Positions 19,793-28,836 of a stretch of DNA of 64,000 nucleotides are shown here, in pieces. The DNA is from Bacillaceae bacterium JMAK1 (GTDB lineage: Bacteria > Bacillota > Bacilli > Bacillales > Marinococcaceae). Location: positions 1 through 64,000 of the forward strand of contig JIBW01000006.1 of NCBI GenBank assembly GCA_012970285.1, read 5' to 3'. Position numbers and translations under genes: made by a program. The number at the start of each line of letters is the position of its first letter. The stretch's first letter is position 1. The notes beneath the pieces were generated by a model that worked only from the letters and a program-made list of their open reading frames with translations, ran no database searches and was not told the DNA's origin.

Positions 19793-20137
19793 ATGATGAA
19801 CAAATGGTGGCTCGTAATTATTGCTGCAATCTTTGAAGTTGGCTGGGCTACTGGTTTGAAATACGCAGATAGCTTCGGAACGTGGACGTTAACCGTTATT
19901 GCGATTGTGATTAGCTTTTGGTTACTCGTGCGAGCTGCGACAATACTACCAACAAGTACAGTATACGCAATCTTTGTTGCCTTAGGAACTGTCGGTACTG
20001 TTGCCGTTGATTTGCTGTTCTTTAACGCTCCGTTTAACCTTTGGATGCTCGCCTTTATCGCTTTATTACTCATAGGTGTTATTGGATTAAAAGTGGTCAC
20101 AGGCAATCCTAACGAAGAAGAGGAGGTAAAACGATGA
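19793..20137 (+). CDS. small multidrug resistance (SMR) efflux protein, subunit 1
   Basis: A 114-residue protein with four membrane segments, the normal SMR size. The essential membrane-embedded glutamate is in AAIFEVGW, with the family Trp three residues later, and the loop motif LPTSTVYAIFVALGTVGT is present. Its sequence resembles YkkC of B. subtilis. The Shine-Dalgarno GAGGTG precedes two ATGs (19793 and 19796), and I use the first. It overlaps the next SMR gene by four bases (ATGA), so the two form a heteromeric pair exporting cations or guanidinium-like compounds. Unlike ykkCD, no guanidine riboswitch is visible; a TetR gene is adjacent instead. Confidence 0.88.
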   Translation: MMNKWWLVIIAAIFEVGWATGLKYADSFGTWTLTVIAIVISFWLLVRAATILPTSTVYAIFVALGTVGTVAVDLLFFNAPFNLWMLAFIALLLIGVIGLKVVTGNPNEEEEVKR

Positions 20138-20448
20138 GTTGGATCTTCTTAATCATAGCTGGGTTGTTTGAAGTCGTTGGTGTTACCGGCATACAAATAA
20201 TCACGAAAGGCGAGCGCAAAAAAGGATTCCTCGTTCTTATTATTGGTTTTGCCATTAGTTTTACGTTACTAGGAATGGCGATGGAGGAGATCCCCCTCGG
20301 TGTGGCTTATGCCGTTTGGACCGGGATTGGCACCGTTGGAAGTGCGCTAGTCGGGATGATGTTCTACAATGAATCCAAAGATCGAATGCGTATTGTTTTT
20401 ATCGGAATCGTTGTTGTTGCAGTGATTGGTCTTCGAATTGTGTCTTAA
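20134..20448 (+). CDS. small multidrug resistance (SMR) efflux protein, subunit 2
   Basis: A 104-residue, four-helix SMR protein with the membrane glutamate in AGLFEVVGV and the motif IPLGVAYAVWTGIGTVGSALVG, shown here in its core IPLGVAYAVWTGIG. It resembles YkkD of B. subtilis. The position three residues after the glutamate is Gly rather than the Trp of the partner, consistent with the asymmetric members of paired SMR systems. It is translationally coupled to subunit 1. Confidence 0.88.
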   Translation: MSWIFLIIAGLFEVVGVTGIQIITKGERKKGFLVLIIGFAISFTLLGMAMEEIPLGVAYAVWTGIGTVGSALVGMMFYNESKDRMRIVFIGIVVVAVIGLRIVS

Positions 20449-20467
20449 TTTTATAATCATAAAACGA

Positions 20468-20503
20468 AAGAAGACGTTCAAGATATGAACGTCTTCTTTT
20501 TAT
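20468..20503. terminator. bidirectional terminator
   Basis: GAAGACGTTC (20470-20479) pairs with GAACGTCTTC (20487-20496), flanked by A-rich and T-rich sides. It serves the SMR pair (plus) and the BCCT gene (minus). Confidence 0.88.
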
Positions 20504-22014
20504 TACGATTTCGTCTTACGCAAATTTTTCGCTTCTTTTGACATGACCATAACCAAACCGATCATCATAAGTAGCATAATCACTGAGAACGGCAAGGCGG
20601 CGATAATTAATGTATTCTGCAAGGCTTGTAGTCCTCCTGAATACAAGAGTACTAGTGCGGTTGCTGATAATAACACACCCCAAATGATTTTCAAGCGGTT
20701 TGGAGGGTTGTTAGAACCATTCGTTGTAAGCATTCCAAGTACAAACGTAGCCGAGTCAGCTGATGTAACGAGGAAAACGAATAATGCAAAGATCGTAAGA
20801 ATCGACATCAATGTACCAAAACCGTATTGATCAAAGGTTGCGAACAACATCTGTTCTGTAATGTAATCAGAAATCATTGCTGTTCCATTGTGCTCAAGGG
20901 CAATTGCAGCTCCACCAAAGACAGAAAACCAAATAAATACGATGACAGTAGGAACGAGTAGAACCGCGGTAACAAATTCACGGATCGTTCTTCCTCTTGA
21001 TACACGAGCAATAAAGATTCCTACAAACGGAGCCCAAGCAATCCACCAAGCCCAATAAAACAATGTCCAATCATTAATCCATTGTCGATCTTCCTCATTA
21101 TGTGGTGCAATTCGAAAACTTAATTCTGGCAGATTTTGAATATAGCTACCGATCGTATTTGTAAACAAATTAAGTACGTACATCGTAGGTCCAGTAGCCA
21201 ATAACAAGAGGAATATGACTGCAATCACAGACATGTTTATGTTACTCAATACTTTAATACCTTTGTCTAATCCGTTCCATGCAGACATTAAGAACAATAC
21301 GGTAACGATTGCAACAATCCCAACTTGCAACCAGAAGCTCATGTCCCAATCAAATGCATAGGCCAAGCCCCCATTAACTTGAGTCGCACCGAGCCCAATC
21401 GTCGTAGCGACACCAGTAACCGTCGCGAGTACCGCAATAATATCTGTCGCTTTCCCAATTGGTCCGTTAATCTTATCTCCGAAAATCGGGTGTAACGTAG
21501 AACTGATTAATCCAGGTCGATCGTGCCTAAAGTTAAAGTAAGCCAGAGATAATGCCAAGATACAATAGACTGCCCAACCGTGAAGTCCCCAGTGAAATAC
21601 CGTAAACATAATGGCATTGTTTACAGCCTGGTCTGTACCGGTACCCTCTGCACTAACTGGTGCTTGAATCGCATAGTGACTAAGCGGTTCAGCGGCTCCA
21701 AAGAAAACGAGTCCCACACCCATACCAGCACTAAATAACATCGAAAGCCAAGACAACCGGCTAAACTCCGGTTTCTCATCCGGTTTACCAAGTTTCATTT
21801 TTCCCATCGGACCAAACATTAAGTAAAGCGTAACAATTAAAAACATCGTTACGAGAATCAAATAGTACCAGCCAAAGGTATTGCTAATAAAATCCTGAGC
21901 TGTAGCCGTCCACGCTTCCAATTGATTTGGAATAATTGAACCAATCAATACGAGCACCAAAATGATAATTCCAGAAATAATAAATACACTGTCGATTCGT
22001 TTCAATCGATTCAT
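20503..22014 (-). CDS. BCCT-family betaine/choline transporter (OpuD-like)
   Basis: A 503-residue protein with about twelve membrane segments. The BCCT signatures are present: GMGVGLVFFGAAEPLSHY in the N-terminal half, the VFHWGLHGWAVY segment, and the Trp-rich WAWWIAWAPFVGIFIARVS box that lines the substrate site. Members import glycine betaine or related trimethylammonium compounds with Na+ as osmoprotectants. The length is typical of Gram-positive OpuD-type carriers, without the long regulatory C-tail of BetP. The start at 22014 has AGAGAGG. The compound transported is inferred from family. Confidence 0.92.
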   Translation of the reverse strand: MNRLKRIDSVFIISGIIILVLVLIGSIIPNQLEAWTATAQDFISNTFGWYYLILVTMFLIVTLYLMFGPMGKMKLGKPDEKPEFSRLSWLSMLFSAGMGVGLVFFGAAEPLSHYAIQAPVSAEGTGTDQAVNNAIMFTVFHWGLHGWAVYCILALSLAYFNFRHDRPGLISSTLHPIFGDKINGPIGKATDIIAVLATVTGVATTIGLGATQVNGGLAYAFDWDMSFWLQVGIVAIVTVLFLMSAWNGLDKGIKVLSNINMSVIAVIFLLLLATGPTMYVLNLFTNTIGSYIQNLPELSFRIAPHNEEDRQWINDWTLFYWAWWIAWAPFVGIFIARVSRGRTIREFVTAVLLVPTVIVFIWFSVFGGAAIALEHNGTAMISDYITEQMLFATFDQYGFGTLMSILTIFALFVFLVTSADSATFVLGMLTTNGSNNPPNRLKIIWGVLLSATALVLLYSGGLQALQNTLIIAALPFSVIMLLMMIGLVMVMSKEAKNLRKTKS

Positions 22015-22150
22015 TTTTTTTGCCTCTCTTCTAGTTGAATGCTCTTCTTATTCTTTCCACAACTCTTCTTTCCTATGAGCAAATAAAAGTTAAAGAGCAT
22101 CTGTTCACTTACTTACATACGATAGAAAAACGGTGTAGGGAGGAACGAGA

Positions 22151-22903
22151 TTGATTTCTATAAAAACTTCTGAAGAAATTGACAAAATGCTCATCCCTAG
22201 TCAACTCGTGGCAAAAATGCATCGCGAGCTAAGACATTTCTTGAAACCTGGTGTAACGACAATGGATGTCGAACATTTCGTAAAAAGGTTCGCAGAAAAG
22301 TTTGGTGCCCGTTGCGCACAAATTGGCTATTTAGATTATCCGTATGCTACGTGTAGTTCCGTCAACGATTGTATCGCGCATGGATTTCCCGATCATACAC
22401 CATTAAAAGATGGTGATGTGGTTACAATTGATACGGTTTTCGATGTCGCTGGCTGGAAAGGTGACTCAGCTTGGACATATTGTATTGGTCGTACAACTCC
22501 GCAAACTGATCACTTAGTATATGTAGCAAAGCAATGCCTATTAAAAGGGTTAGAACAAGTAAAGCCAGGTAAGTATACCGGCGACATCGCACACGCCATT
22601 CAAACGTATGCCGAATCATTTGGGTACGGGGTCGTCCAAGACCTCCTTTCACATGGAATCGGTCGTGAGATTCATGAAGAGCCGTTCTATTCACATGTCG
22701 GTCAACCAGGGACTGGAACAGAACTAACACCTGGGATGGTCCTTACTGTTGAACCGATGATTAATGAAGGAACTCCTCTTTTCTTCATTGACGAAGACGG
22801 GTGGTCCGCTCGCACGCTTGATGGTCTTAATTCAGCTCAATTCGAGCATACCGTCGCAGTAAAGGAAAATGGTGTCTATATCTTAACCGATCAAGAATCG
22901 TAA
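22151..22903 (+). CDS. map: type I methionine aminopeptidase
   Basis: A 250-residue M24 peptidase that removes the N-terminal Met from new proteins. The five metal ligands are present in order: two Asp in TIDTVFDVAGWKGDSA, His in LSHGIGREIHEEP, Glu in TVEPMIN and Glu in AQFEHTVAV. The TTG start follows GGGAGGAA. It is not in the ribosomal-protein cluster where the housekeeping map usually lies, so it is probably a second copy. Confidence 0.9.
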   Translation: MISIKTSEEIDKMLIPSQLVAKMHRELRHFLKPGVTTMDVEHFVKRFAEKFGARCAQIGYLDYPYATCSSVNDCIAHGFPDHTPLKDGDVVTIDTVFDVAGWKGDSAWTYCIGRTTPQTDHLVYVAKQCLLKGLEQVKPGKYTGDIAHAIQTYAESFGYGVVQDLLSHGIGREIHEEPFYSHVGQPGTGTELTPGMVLTVEPMINEGTPLFFIDEDGWSARTLDGLNSAQFEHTVAVKENGVYILTDQES

Positions 22904-23051
22904 CCGTTTTATACTAATGCTACTTCTTACCCTAAAAGATAACGTCATGAAACCCAGTAAATGAATTCTCATCAAATTTTAATGAACAGCTCAGGTCATC
23001 TTCATCTCCTTTGGGTACTGTATGATTACAACCTCAAAGGAGAGATGATCC

Positions 23052-23861
23052 ATGAAAAAACAAACATTTGCTTTTAGTATCCTCGCGAGTTCATTGCTCG
23101 TTGCAGCATGTTCAACAGGACAAGCATTAGAAAATAATCAATCATCGGTCGATCGCCAAACTGCAATTAATGCTGGTGATGACTCAAGCTCAAACACAGA
23201 AGAAAACCAACCATCGTCAACAAGTGCAGAAATCAGCACAGACCAAGCAAGTCAAATTGCTACCGATTTACTCGGCGGTACAATTGAGAAGATTGATCAA
23301 GATGTAGAAGATGGCATCACAGTCTATGAAGTTGAGCTTTATAGCGGCCAAGAAGAATTCGACGTTGAGATTGACGTAGCGACCGGAGACATTCTGAACA
23401 TTGACGGGAATTTATTAGAAGCTGAAAACACAGTAGATGTTAGCATCTCTAAAGAAGAAGCTGAAGACATTGCCCGTAACCAAACAGGTTTAGCTGACAT
23501 TGCTCAAATTGAACTTGAAATGAAAAAACAATCCTATGTATACGATATTGAGATGCTCTCAATCGATGATGATACCGATATTGTCATCGACGCTAACAGT
23601 GGAGACATCTATTCTATGGATGCTTCAATTGCAACACAAGGAGCTGATGCGTTCAAAGACGCCAATCTAATGCCTAGAGCCGAATTAGAATCAACCCTTG
23701 TCGAACAATTTGGTGAAGACTTAACGATTAAAGACCTCGATCTCGACCGTGAGGATGGAAAATTTATGTACGAAGTAGAAATTATAGCAGATAACGTTCG
23801 GTATGAGCTAGTGGTGGATGCAGAAAATGGAACGTTACTCGAACAAGAAATCGATGATTAA
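23052..23861 (+). CDS. PepSY-domain lipoprotein
   Basis: A 269-residue lipoprotein with a lipobox L-V-A-A-C (Cys20) followed by a Ser/Asn/Glu-rich linker (about 21-60). Three PepSY-like repeats follow, at about 62-118, 125-180 and 198-268, each with a VYEVEL/YDIEML/MYEVEI strand and a D-x-x-(T/S/N)-G-x-(I/L) turn. PepSY domains are thought to hold peptidases or other partners inactive outside the cell. The protein is very acidic. It stands alone with its own terminator, and its partner is unknown. Confidence 0.85.
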   Translation: MKKQTFAFSILASSLLVAACSTGQALENNQSSVDRQTAINAGDDSSSNTEENQPSSTSAEISTDQASQIATDLLGGTIEKIDQDVEDGITVYEVELYSGQEEFDVEIDVATGDILNIDGNLLEAENTVDVSISKEEAEDIARNQTGLADIAQIELEMKKQSYVYDIEMLSIDDDTDIVIDANSGDIYSMDASIATQGADAFKDANLMPRAELESTLVEQFGEDLTIKDLDLDREDGKFMYEVEIIADNVRYELVVDAENGTLLEQEIDD

Positions 23862-23868
23862 GAAACAG

Positions 23869-23907
23869 AAAGAGCCTTGCATGAGAAAGTTTCATGCAAG
23901 GCTCTTT
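23869..23907. terminator. bidirectional terminator
   Basis: Perfect 16-nt arms at 23869-23884 and 23892-23907 (AAAGAGCCTTGCATGA and its complement) with a 7-nt loop, between the convergent PepSY and binding-protein genes. Confidence 0.9.
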
Positions 23908-23947
23908 GTATTAGCTTTATTTTGAAATTATAAACTTCGAATACCTT

Positions 23948-25591
23948 TTAGTAACCTGCTTCTTCTTCAGTGATGGTTACGCCAGAAATATCAAACACGC
24001 CGTTTGATAGTTGGAGGAAGCCATCCACATTGTCAGCAATACCAATTCTGAAGTCGTCGTGAACGGTGAAGATTTTTGGCGCTTCATTAATAATGATTTG
24101 TTGTGCTTCTGCATACAACTCAACACGCGCGTCTTCGTCTACTTCAGAGCGAGCAGCTTCTAAAAGCTCGTCAACTTCTGAATTGCTATAGAACGTTCGG
24201 TTACCAGACGCTCCATGCTCTTCTGTATGATACAGAGAGTACATTCCATAGTCCGCATCACCAGTTACCGTTGTCCATCCTAAAATAACCATGTCATGCT
24301 CACCATTTGCAGATGCATCAAGTAAGGAGCTCCACTCACGTTGATCAATCGTTACATTAATATTAAATTCGCCCAATTGATCTTGAATGATCTCTGCAAG
24401 TTGTACACTTAATTCATTCTCTTCACGTACCATTACTGATACGTCAAACCCATCTTCATAACCAGCTTCATCTAACAGCTCTTGAGCTTCTTCTGGGTTG
24501 TATTCTAATGGCTCTAATCCATCACTATAGCCAAACACTAGAGGGTTCAATGGTCCAATTGCTTCAGAACCATACCCTTCATAAATAGCGTCTACGATTG
24601 AAGATTTATCAATGGCCTTCGCAACGGCTACACGAACATTCACATCATCAAATGGTTCAGACTCATTGTTAAAACCAATATAGTCTAGGCGCAGACTTTC
24701 GACCGATAAAACGTCTGCTCCTTCCATATTTTCAATTTGACTCATATTAACTGGTTCAATATTTTCTGCGACGTGAACTTCACCTGTATCAAGTTGACCG
24801 ATTCGTGTCAGTTGCTCTGGAACAACTAAATACGATGCCGTATCAATTACCGGTAAGTCGCCCCAATAATCTTCGTTTCTCGTTAACAGAATCTCAGTAC
24901 CTTGATTCCAGTTCTCTAATTGAAATGGTCCTGTACCTACAGGCTCAAGGTCAAGGTTACGCTCACCATTCTCTTCTTCTTCAATTGCTTTGGGGCTAAT
25001 CATCCCGCCACCATCATGTGCAAGGTTTGCAGCAAGTGGTGCAAATGGATATTCTGTCGTTATTTCAACTGTATAATCATCGATAACTTCAATGTCTTCA
25101 ATCATTTCATACATAAAAGCTTTTGGAGAAGCAACATCAGGATCAATGACTCGTTCAAGTGTTCGCTTAACCGCCTCACCATTAAACGGTTCGCCGTCTG
25201 TAAACGTCACATCTTCCCTAAGAACGAACTCCCATGTTAATTCATCAACTTGTTCGAAGCTTTCTGCTAGCTCCGGTATTAATTCCATATTCTCATCATG
25301 ATTTACTAATCTCTCATAAATGTTCGTTCGAACGTGAGAAGAACTCGTGTCATTCGATCCATGTGGATCAAGGTCTACTGCATCACTCATCATTGCAAGT
25401 CGAAGGTCCCCGCCTTCAGTCGCAGTACTAGTGTCACCTTCTGCATCACCGTCAGTTTCTTCACCACCAGCATCTGTATCCGGTTCTACCGCGTCTTCAT
25501 CGACCGACTCATCGCTTGAACATGCTGCAAGTGCGCCAACAATCGTTAGTGCTACAACCCCGCTAGCGAAACGCTTTTTGAATTTTTTCAC
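23948..25591 (-). CDS. oligopeptide-type ABC transporter substrate-binding lipoprotein
   Basis: A 547-residue SBP_bac_5 (DppA/OppA) protein. The GTG at 25591 follows AGGAGGG at good spacing, whereas the frame extending to 25618 runs through the RBS. The signal peptide ends in the lipobox L-A-A-C, followed by an Asp/Glu/Thr-rich linker. The family signature (LAESFEQVDELTWEFVLRED, shown to its limit, then TFTDGEPFNGEAV) and the C-terminal WTTVTGDADYGMYSLYHT block are clear. These proteins capture peptides, glutathione or nickel chelates for an ABC importer. No permease or ATPase gene lies alongside, so it is an orphan receptor. Confidence 0.9.
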   Translation of the reverse strand: MKKFKKRFASGVVALTIVGALAACSSDESVDEDAVEPDTDAGGEETDGDAEGDTSTATEGGDLRLAMMSDAVDLDPHGSNDTSSSHVRTNIYERLVNHDENMELIPELAESFEQVDELTWEFVLREDVTFTDGEPFNGEAVKRTLERVIDPDVASPKAFMYEMIEDIEVIDDYTVEITTEYPFAPLAANLAHDGGGMISPKAIEEEENGERNLDLEPVGTGPFQLENWNQGTEILLTRNEDYWGDLPVIDTASYLVVPEQLTRIGQLDTGEVHVAENIEPVNMSQIENMEGADVLSVESLRLDYIGFNNESEPFDDVNVRVAVAKAIDKSSIVDAIYEGYGSEAIGPLNPLVFGYSDGLEPLEYNPEEAQELLDEAGYEDGFDVSVMVREENELSVQLAEIIQDQLGEFNINVTIDQREWSSLLDASANGEHDMVILGWTTVTGDADYGMYSLYHTEEHGASGNRTFYSNSEVDELLEAARSEVDEDARVELYAEAQQIIINEAPKIFTVHDDFRIGIADNVDGFLQLSNGVFDISGVTITEEEAGY

Positions 25592-25695
25592 TTTTAACCC
25601 TCCTAGTAACTTTCCCACAAAGTGATCATGACTATTGTAGCTTTTTCTCTTTATTCAGACAAGCATGTATTTTAGCATATTTACTAAACTAAATA

Positions 25696-25721
25696 AAAAT
25701 GCAGGAATAATCCTGCATTTT
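25696..25721 (-). terminator. terminator overlapping the stop codon of the metallo-hydrolase gene
   Basis: AAAATGCAGGA (25696-25706) and TCCTGCATTTT (25711-25721) form an 11-bp stem with a 4-nt loop. The right arm includes bases of the minus-strand stop codon at 25720-25722. Confidence 0.75.
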
Positions 25722-26571
25722 ACCGTTCTGAAAATAATTCCCATTCACCATCTTGAATGATTACATACACTTCTCCGTGTTCAGCAGTTCCAAATAAATC
25801 AATCCCTAAATCCGCAAAGCGTTCTACAACTTCATCATGGGGGTGACCATATTCACTATCAACACCCGCTGAATAAATTGCCACTTCAGGATCAATCGCT
25901 CGTAAAAAGTCTTCACCATTTGACGTACTTGAGCCGTGATGACCGACGTGGAAAACATCTGCATCTAACAACTCCTGTTGTTGCATCATGTTCTCTTCCG
26001 CTTCACGCTCTGCGTCCCCTGTGAATAGAACGGACACCCCGTCGTACGTCACACGCATAGCAAGCGAGCCATCATTAAGATTACTCGTTAATTCATAAGG
26101 GTTAAGAACCTCAAATTCGAATCCACCGATCGTTGCAACATCACCAGGACTTGGTTCTTCATACGCGGCTTCACTTTCAAGAACTGCATCAATCACTCGT
26201 TCATACGTTGCAGATGTATGTTCTTGACCGTTCATCCACACTTCTTCAACTTCATAATTCTCTAAGATTACGTCTGCTTGCCCGATGTGATCGGCGTGAG
26301 GATGAGTTAAGATGAGCAGATCGATGCTCTGAACATCATCAGCCTCTAAATAGTCCAAGACAGCCGGATCGTCATGTCTTCCCGTATCAATTAAAATCGT
26401 CGTATCCTGATCTCGAAGTAATGTACTGTCCCCTTGACCGACATCATAAAAGACGACTTCTGCACCTGACATTGACTGTGCTTCTTCAGTAGTTGATTGA
26501 TTCAACCCAGTGTCACAAGCTGTCAACACAATGAGCAGCAAGAAACTAAACATCAATTGTATTACCCTCAT
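25720..26571 (-). CDS. secreted ComEC/Rec2-like metallo-beta-lactamase-fold lipoprotein
   Basis: A 283-residue protein with a lipoprotein signal (lipobox L-T-A-C, Cys19) and a metallo-beta-lactamase fold of the ComEC C-terminal type. It starts with DVGQGDSTLLRD, has the metal site THPHADHIG, and continues with LFTGDAE and VGHHGSSTSNGED. Stand-alone secreted versions are thought to be extracellular nucleases or phosphodiesterases, and the membrane-channel part of true ComEC is absent. The protein is highly acidic (many E/D). It is divergent from the M20 dipeptidase gene. Confidence 0.85.
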   Translation of the reverse strand: MRVIQLMFSFLLLIVLTACDTGLNQSTTEEAQSMSGAEVVFYDVGQGDSTLLRDQDTTILIDTGRHDDPAVLDYLEADDVQSIDLLILTHPHADHIGQADVILENYEVEEVWMNGQEHTSATYERVIDAVLESEAAYEEPSPGDVATIGGFEFEVLNPYELTSNLNDGSLAMRVTYDGVSVLFTGDAEREAEENMMQQQELLDADVFHVGHHGSSTSNGEDFLRAIDPEVAIYSAGVDSEYGHPHDEVVERFADLGIDLFGTAEHGEVYVIIQDGEWELFSER

Positions 26572-26711
26572 TACTCAAACCCTTCCCTTTTAACTCTTAT
26601 TGAGCATAATCATACAGGCGAACGAACGTTTGAGTCAATCAGACATTTGCCCTTCGTTTCATCTGGTGGCAAAATAGAAGATAGGACTTATTTTCATAAC
26701 GGAGGGCGATT

Positions 26712-28088
26712 ATGACTACGATCGAACAAACACTAGCAGCAAAGCGTGAGCAACACTTAAAAGAATTGAGTGACTGGCTATCCATTCCAAGTGTGAGCGC
26801 GCTATCTGAGCATAAAGAGGACATGACAAAAACGGCACAATGGACGGCTGATCAACTAACAACGATTGGTCTCAACAATGTAGAGATTATGCCTACGAAA
26901 GGACATCCCGTTGTTTATGGCGAGTACTTGCAACACGAAGATAAACCGACTGTGTTGATTTACGGTCATTATGACGTGCAACCTGTTGACCCGATTGAAC
27001 TGTGGGATACACCTCCTTTTGAACCTGACATCCGCGACAATAAAATCTATGCCCGCGGAGCAACCGACGACAAAGGTCAAACGTTCATGCACATTAAAGC
27101 TCTTGAAACACTCAAAGCTGTTCATGGAGAGCTTCCGATCAATGTAAAAGTCATGATCGAAGGTGAAGAAGAAATCGGAAGCCCGAACCTTGATGCTTTT
27201 GTTGAGCAATATAAAGAAAAACTACAAGCGGACGTACTCGTCATTTCAGATACGACGATGATCGAAAAAGGCAAGCCAACCGTTTGTTATGGACTACGAG
27301 GATTAGCTGGATTACAAGTCGATCTTAAAGGCGCTAAAGGCGACCTTCACTCTGGTCTCTACGGTGGCGGAGTACAAAACCCTCTTCATGCGCTAGCGTC
27401 TCTCATTTCAAGCATGCACGATGATAAAGGCAGAGTAAGTGTTGAAGGTTTTTACGATAACGTGATCCCATTAACGGATGAAGAAAAAGCAGCGTATGAT
27501 GCGCTAAATTACGATGAATCTGCTCTCAAAGACGAGCTAGAAGTTCCAGAGTTATTCGGAGAAGAAGGTTACTCGTTTCTCGAACGCACGTGGGTTCGAC
27601 CTACCCTTGAGATCAACGGAATGTACGGTGGATTCCAGGGTGAGGGAATTAAAACGGTTCTTCCATCCGAAGCGTCAGCGAAAATTAGTTGCCGCCTCGT
27701 GCCAGGGCAAGATCCTGATGACATTGTTGAACGTTTAGACGCCCATATTGAAAAACATATGCCAAAAGGGGTTACATTTACGACTACGCCTTTTGACAAA
27801 GGTAAACCATTTGTGACGCCATATGACCATCCTGCAATTCAGCGTGCAGGTGAAGCGCTCGAAGAAGTATACAAAGAGAAAACCGCATACACACGTATGG
27901 GGGGGTCCCTTCCAATTGCTGAGACATTTAGCGAGATCCTAGACTTACCGATCGTACTTATGGGCTTTGGTCTTCCTTCAGAGAACTTCCATGCTCCGAA
28001 TGAGCATTTTCATTTAGAAAACTTTGATCAAGGACTGCGCGCTATTTGCAATTACTACGAGAAACTAAGCAAAACAGCATTATCATAA
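26712..28088 (+). CDS. M20-family dipeptidase
   Basis: A 458-residue zinc peptidase of the M20 carnosinase-like group. The first metal His is in IYGHYDVQP, the bridging Asp in RGATDDKGQ, the catalytic and ligand Glu pair in EGEEEIGSP, Asp in VISDTT, and the last His in HAPNEHFHLENF. The dimerisation lid domain lies at about 195-330. It hydrolyses dipeptides in the cytosol. RBS CGGAGGGCG before ATG 26712. Confidence 0.9.
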   Translation: MTTIEQTLAAKREQHLKELSDWLSIPSVSALSEHKEDMTKTAQWTADQLTTIGLNNVEIMPTKGHPVVYGEYLQHEDKPTVLIYGHYDVQPVDPIELWDTPPFEPDIRDNKIYARGATDDKGQTFMHIKALETLKAVHGELPINVKVMIEGEEEIGSPNLDAFVEQYKEKLQADVLVISDTTMIEKGKPTVCYGLRGLAGLQVDLKGAKGDLHSGLYGGGVQNPLHALASLISSMHDDKGRVSVEGFYDNVIPLTDEEKAAYDALNYDESALKDELEVPELFGEEGYSFLERTWVRPTLEINGMYGGFQGEGIKTVLPSEASAKISCRLVPGQDPDDIVERLDAHIEKHMPKGVTFTTTPFDKGKPFVTPYDHPAIQRAGEALEEVYKEKTAYTRMGGSLPIAETFSEILDLPIVLMGFGLPSENFHAPNEHFHLENFDQGLRAICNYYEKLSKTALS

Positions 28089-28107
28089 TTAAATTGAAAA
28101 TCTAAAG

Positions 28108-28144
28108 AAACGCACACTCTTATTTAAAAAAAGAGTGTGCGTTT
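28108..28144. terminator. bidirectional terminator
   Basis: AAACGCACACTCTT (28108-28121) and AAGAGTGTGCGTTT (28131-28144) form a perfect 14-bp stem between the convergent dipeptidase and TetR genes. Confidence 0.9.
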
Positions 28145-28729
28145 TTAGTTTGACTCGATCATTCGCTGAACATAGTGAGAAATCATCTTTTTACTTTGAT
28201 CTCGGTTTATTTTATTTGGTTCGAGATACAAGTTTAAAGCCATTCCATTAATAAAGGCATATAAACTCTCTTCTTCAAGTCTTGGATCATGACTCGATAA
28301 ATACCCTTCTTTTCGCAGAAAGACAATGACATCTTTTACACCCTTTTCAAGTCCAACATGATCTAGGTCAAAATCTTCTTGAGTTTTTCCGTAAGCTACA
28401 AAAGCAAACCACACTTCCATTTCAAGTCGAGTGTCTTCATCTGTCGGTACAAATTCTAATAAATAAGCAACAGCTTTCTCAATCGGTGCTAATCCCTTTT
28501 CATTCACCCTCTCTAAACGGGAGATAAAGCGCTCTTTCACGAGGTTTAATGCGAACACATAAAGACCTTCTTGTTTAGAAAAATAGTGCCGCAAAGCGCC
28601 CTGAGATAGCCCCGCTTCTTTTGCAATATTCCTCGATGTGGCATGTTGGATTCCGTACTTACTTATCAATTCCCAAGTCGTTTCTGCAATAATTTGTTTT
28701 CGTTTCTCGTGATCTACAATTTTTGGCAT
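28145..28729 (-). CDS. TetR-family regulator (BetI/YdgC-like)
   Basis: A 194-residue TetR protein. The HTH region reads ATSRNIAKEAGLSQGALRHYF, cited here as AGLSQGALRHYFSKQ (about 36-50), and a C-terminal BetI-like ligand domain follows. It is divergent from an operon of two membrane proteins, and the shared region holds two near-identical palindromes. Autorepression plus repression of the membrane operon is the natural reading. Confidence 0.88.
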   Translation of the reverse strand: MPKIVDHEKRKQIIAETTWELISKYGIQHATSRNIAKEAGLSQGALRHYFSKQEGLYVFALNLVKERFISRLERVNEKGLAPIEKAVAYLLEFVPTDEDTRLEMEVWFAFVAYGKTQEDFDLDHVGLEKGVKDVIVFLRKEGYLSSHDPRLEEESLYAFINGMALNLYLEPNKINRDQSKKMISHYVQRMIESN

Positions 28730-28749
28730 GTACCTAGTATACCATCTTT

Positions 28750-28767
28750 TTAATTCACTTGAATTAA
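28750..28767. promoter_or_regulatory. TetR operator copy 1
   Basis: TTAATTCACTTGAATTAA has perfect 8-bp inverted arms around a CT centre and lies 20 bp upstream of the TetR start. The same 18-mer, with one change, recurs 55 bp further on. Confidence 0.7.
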
Positions 28768-28804
28768 AAAATTGCTTATTCGAGAATTGCGTGTTATCTT
28801 TTAT

Positions 28805-28822
28805 TTAACTCACTTGAATTAA
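28805..28822. promoter_or_regulatory. TetR operator copy 2
   Basis: TTAACTCACTTGAATTAA differs from copy 1 at a single base and ends just before the Shine-Dalgarno of the membrane-protein gene at 28837. Two sites, one next to each divergent gene, fit coordinated repression. Confidence 0.7.
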
Positions 28823-28836
28823 AAAGGAGTGTTGTT

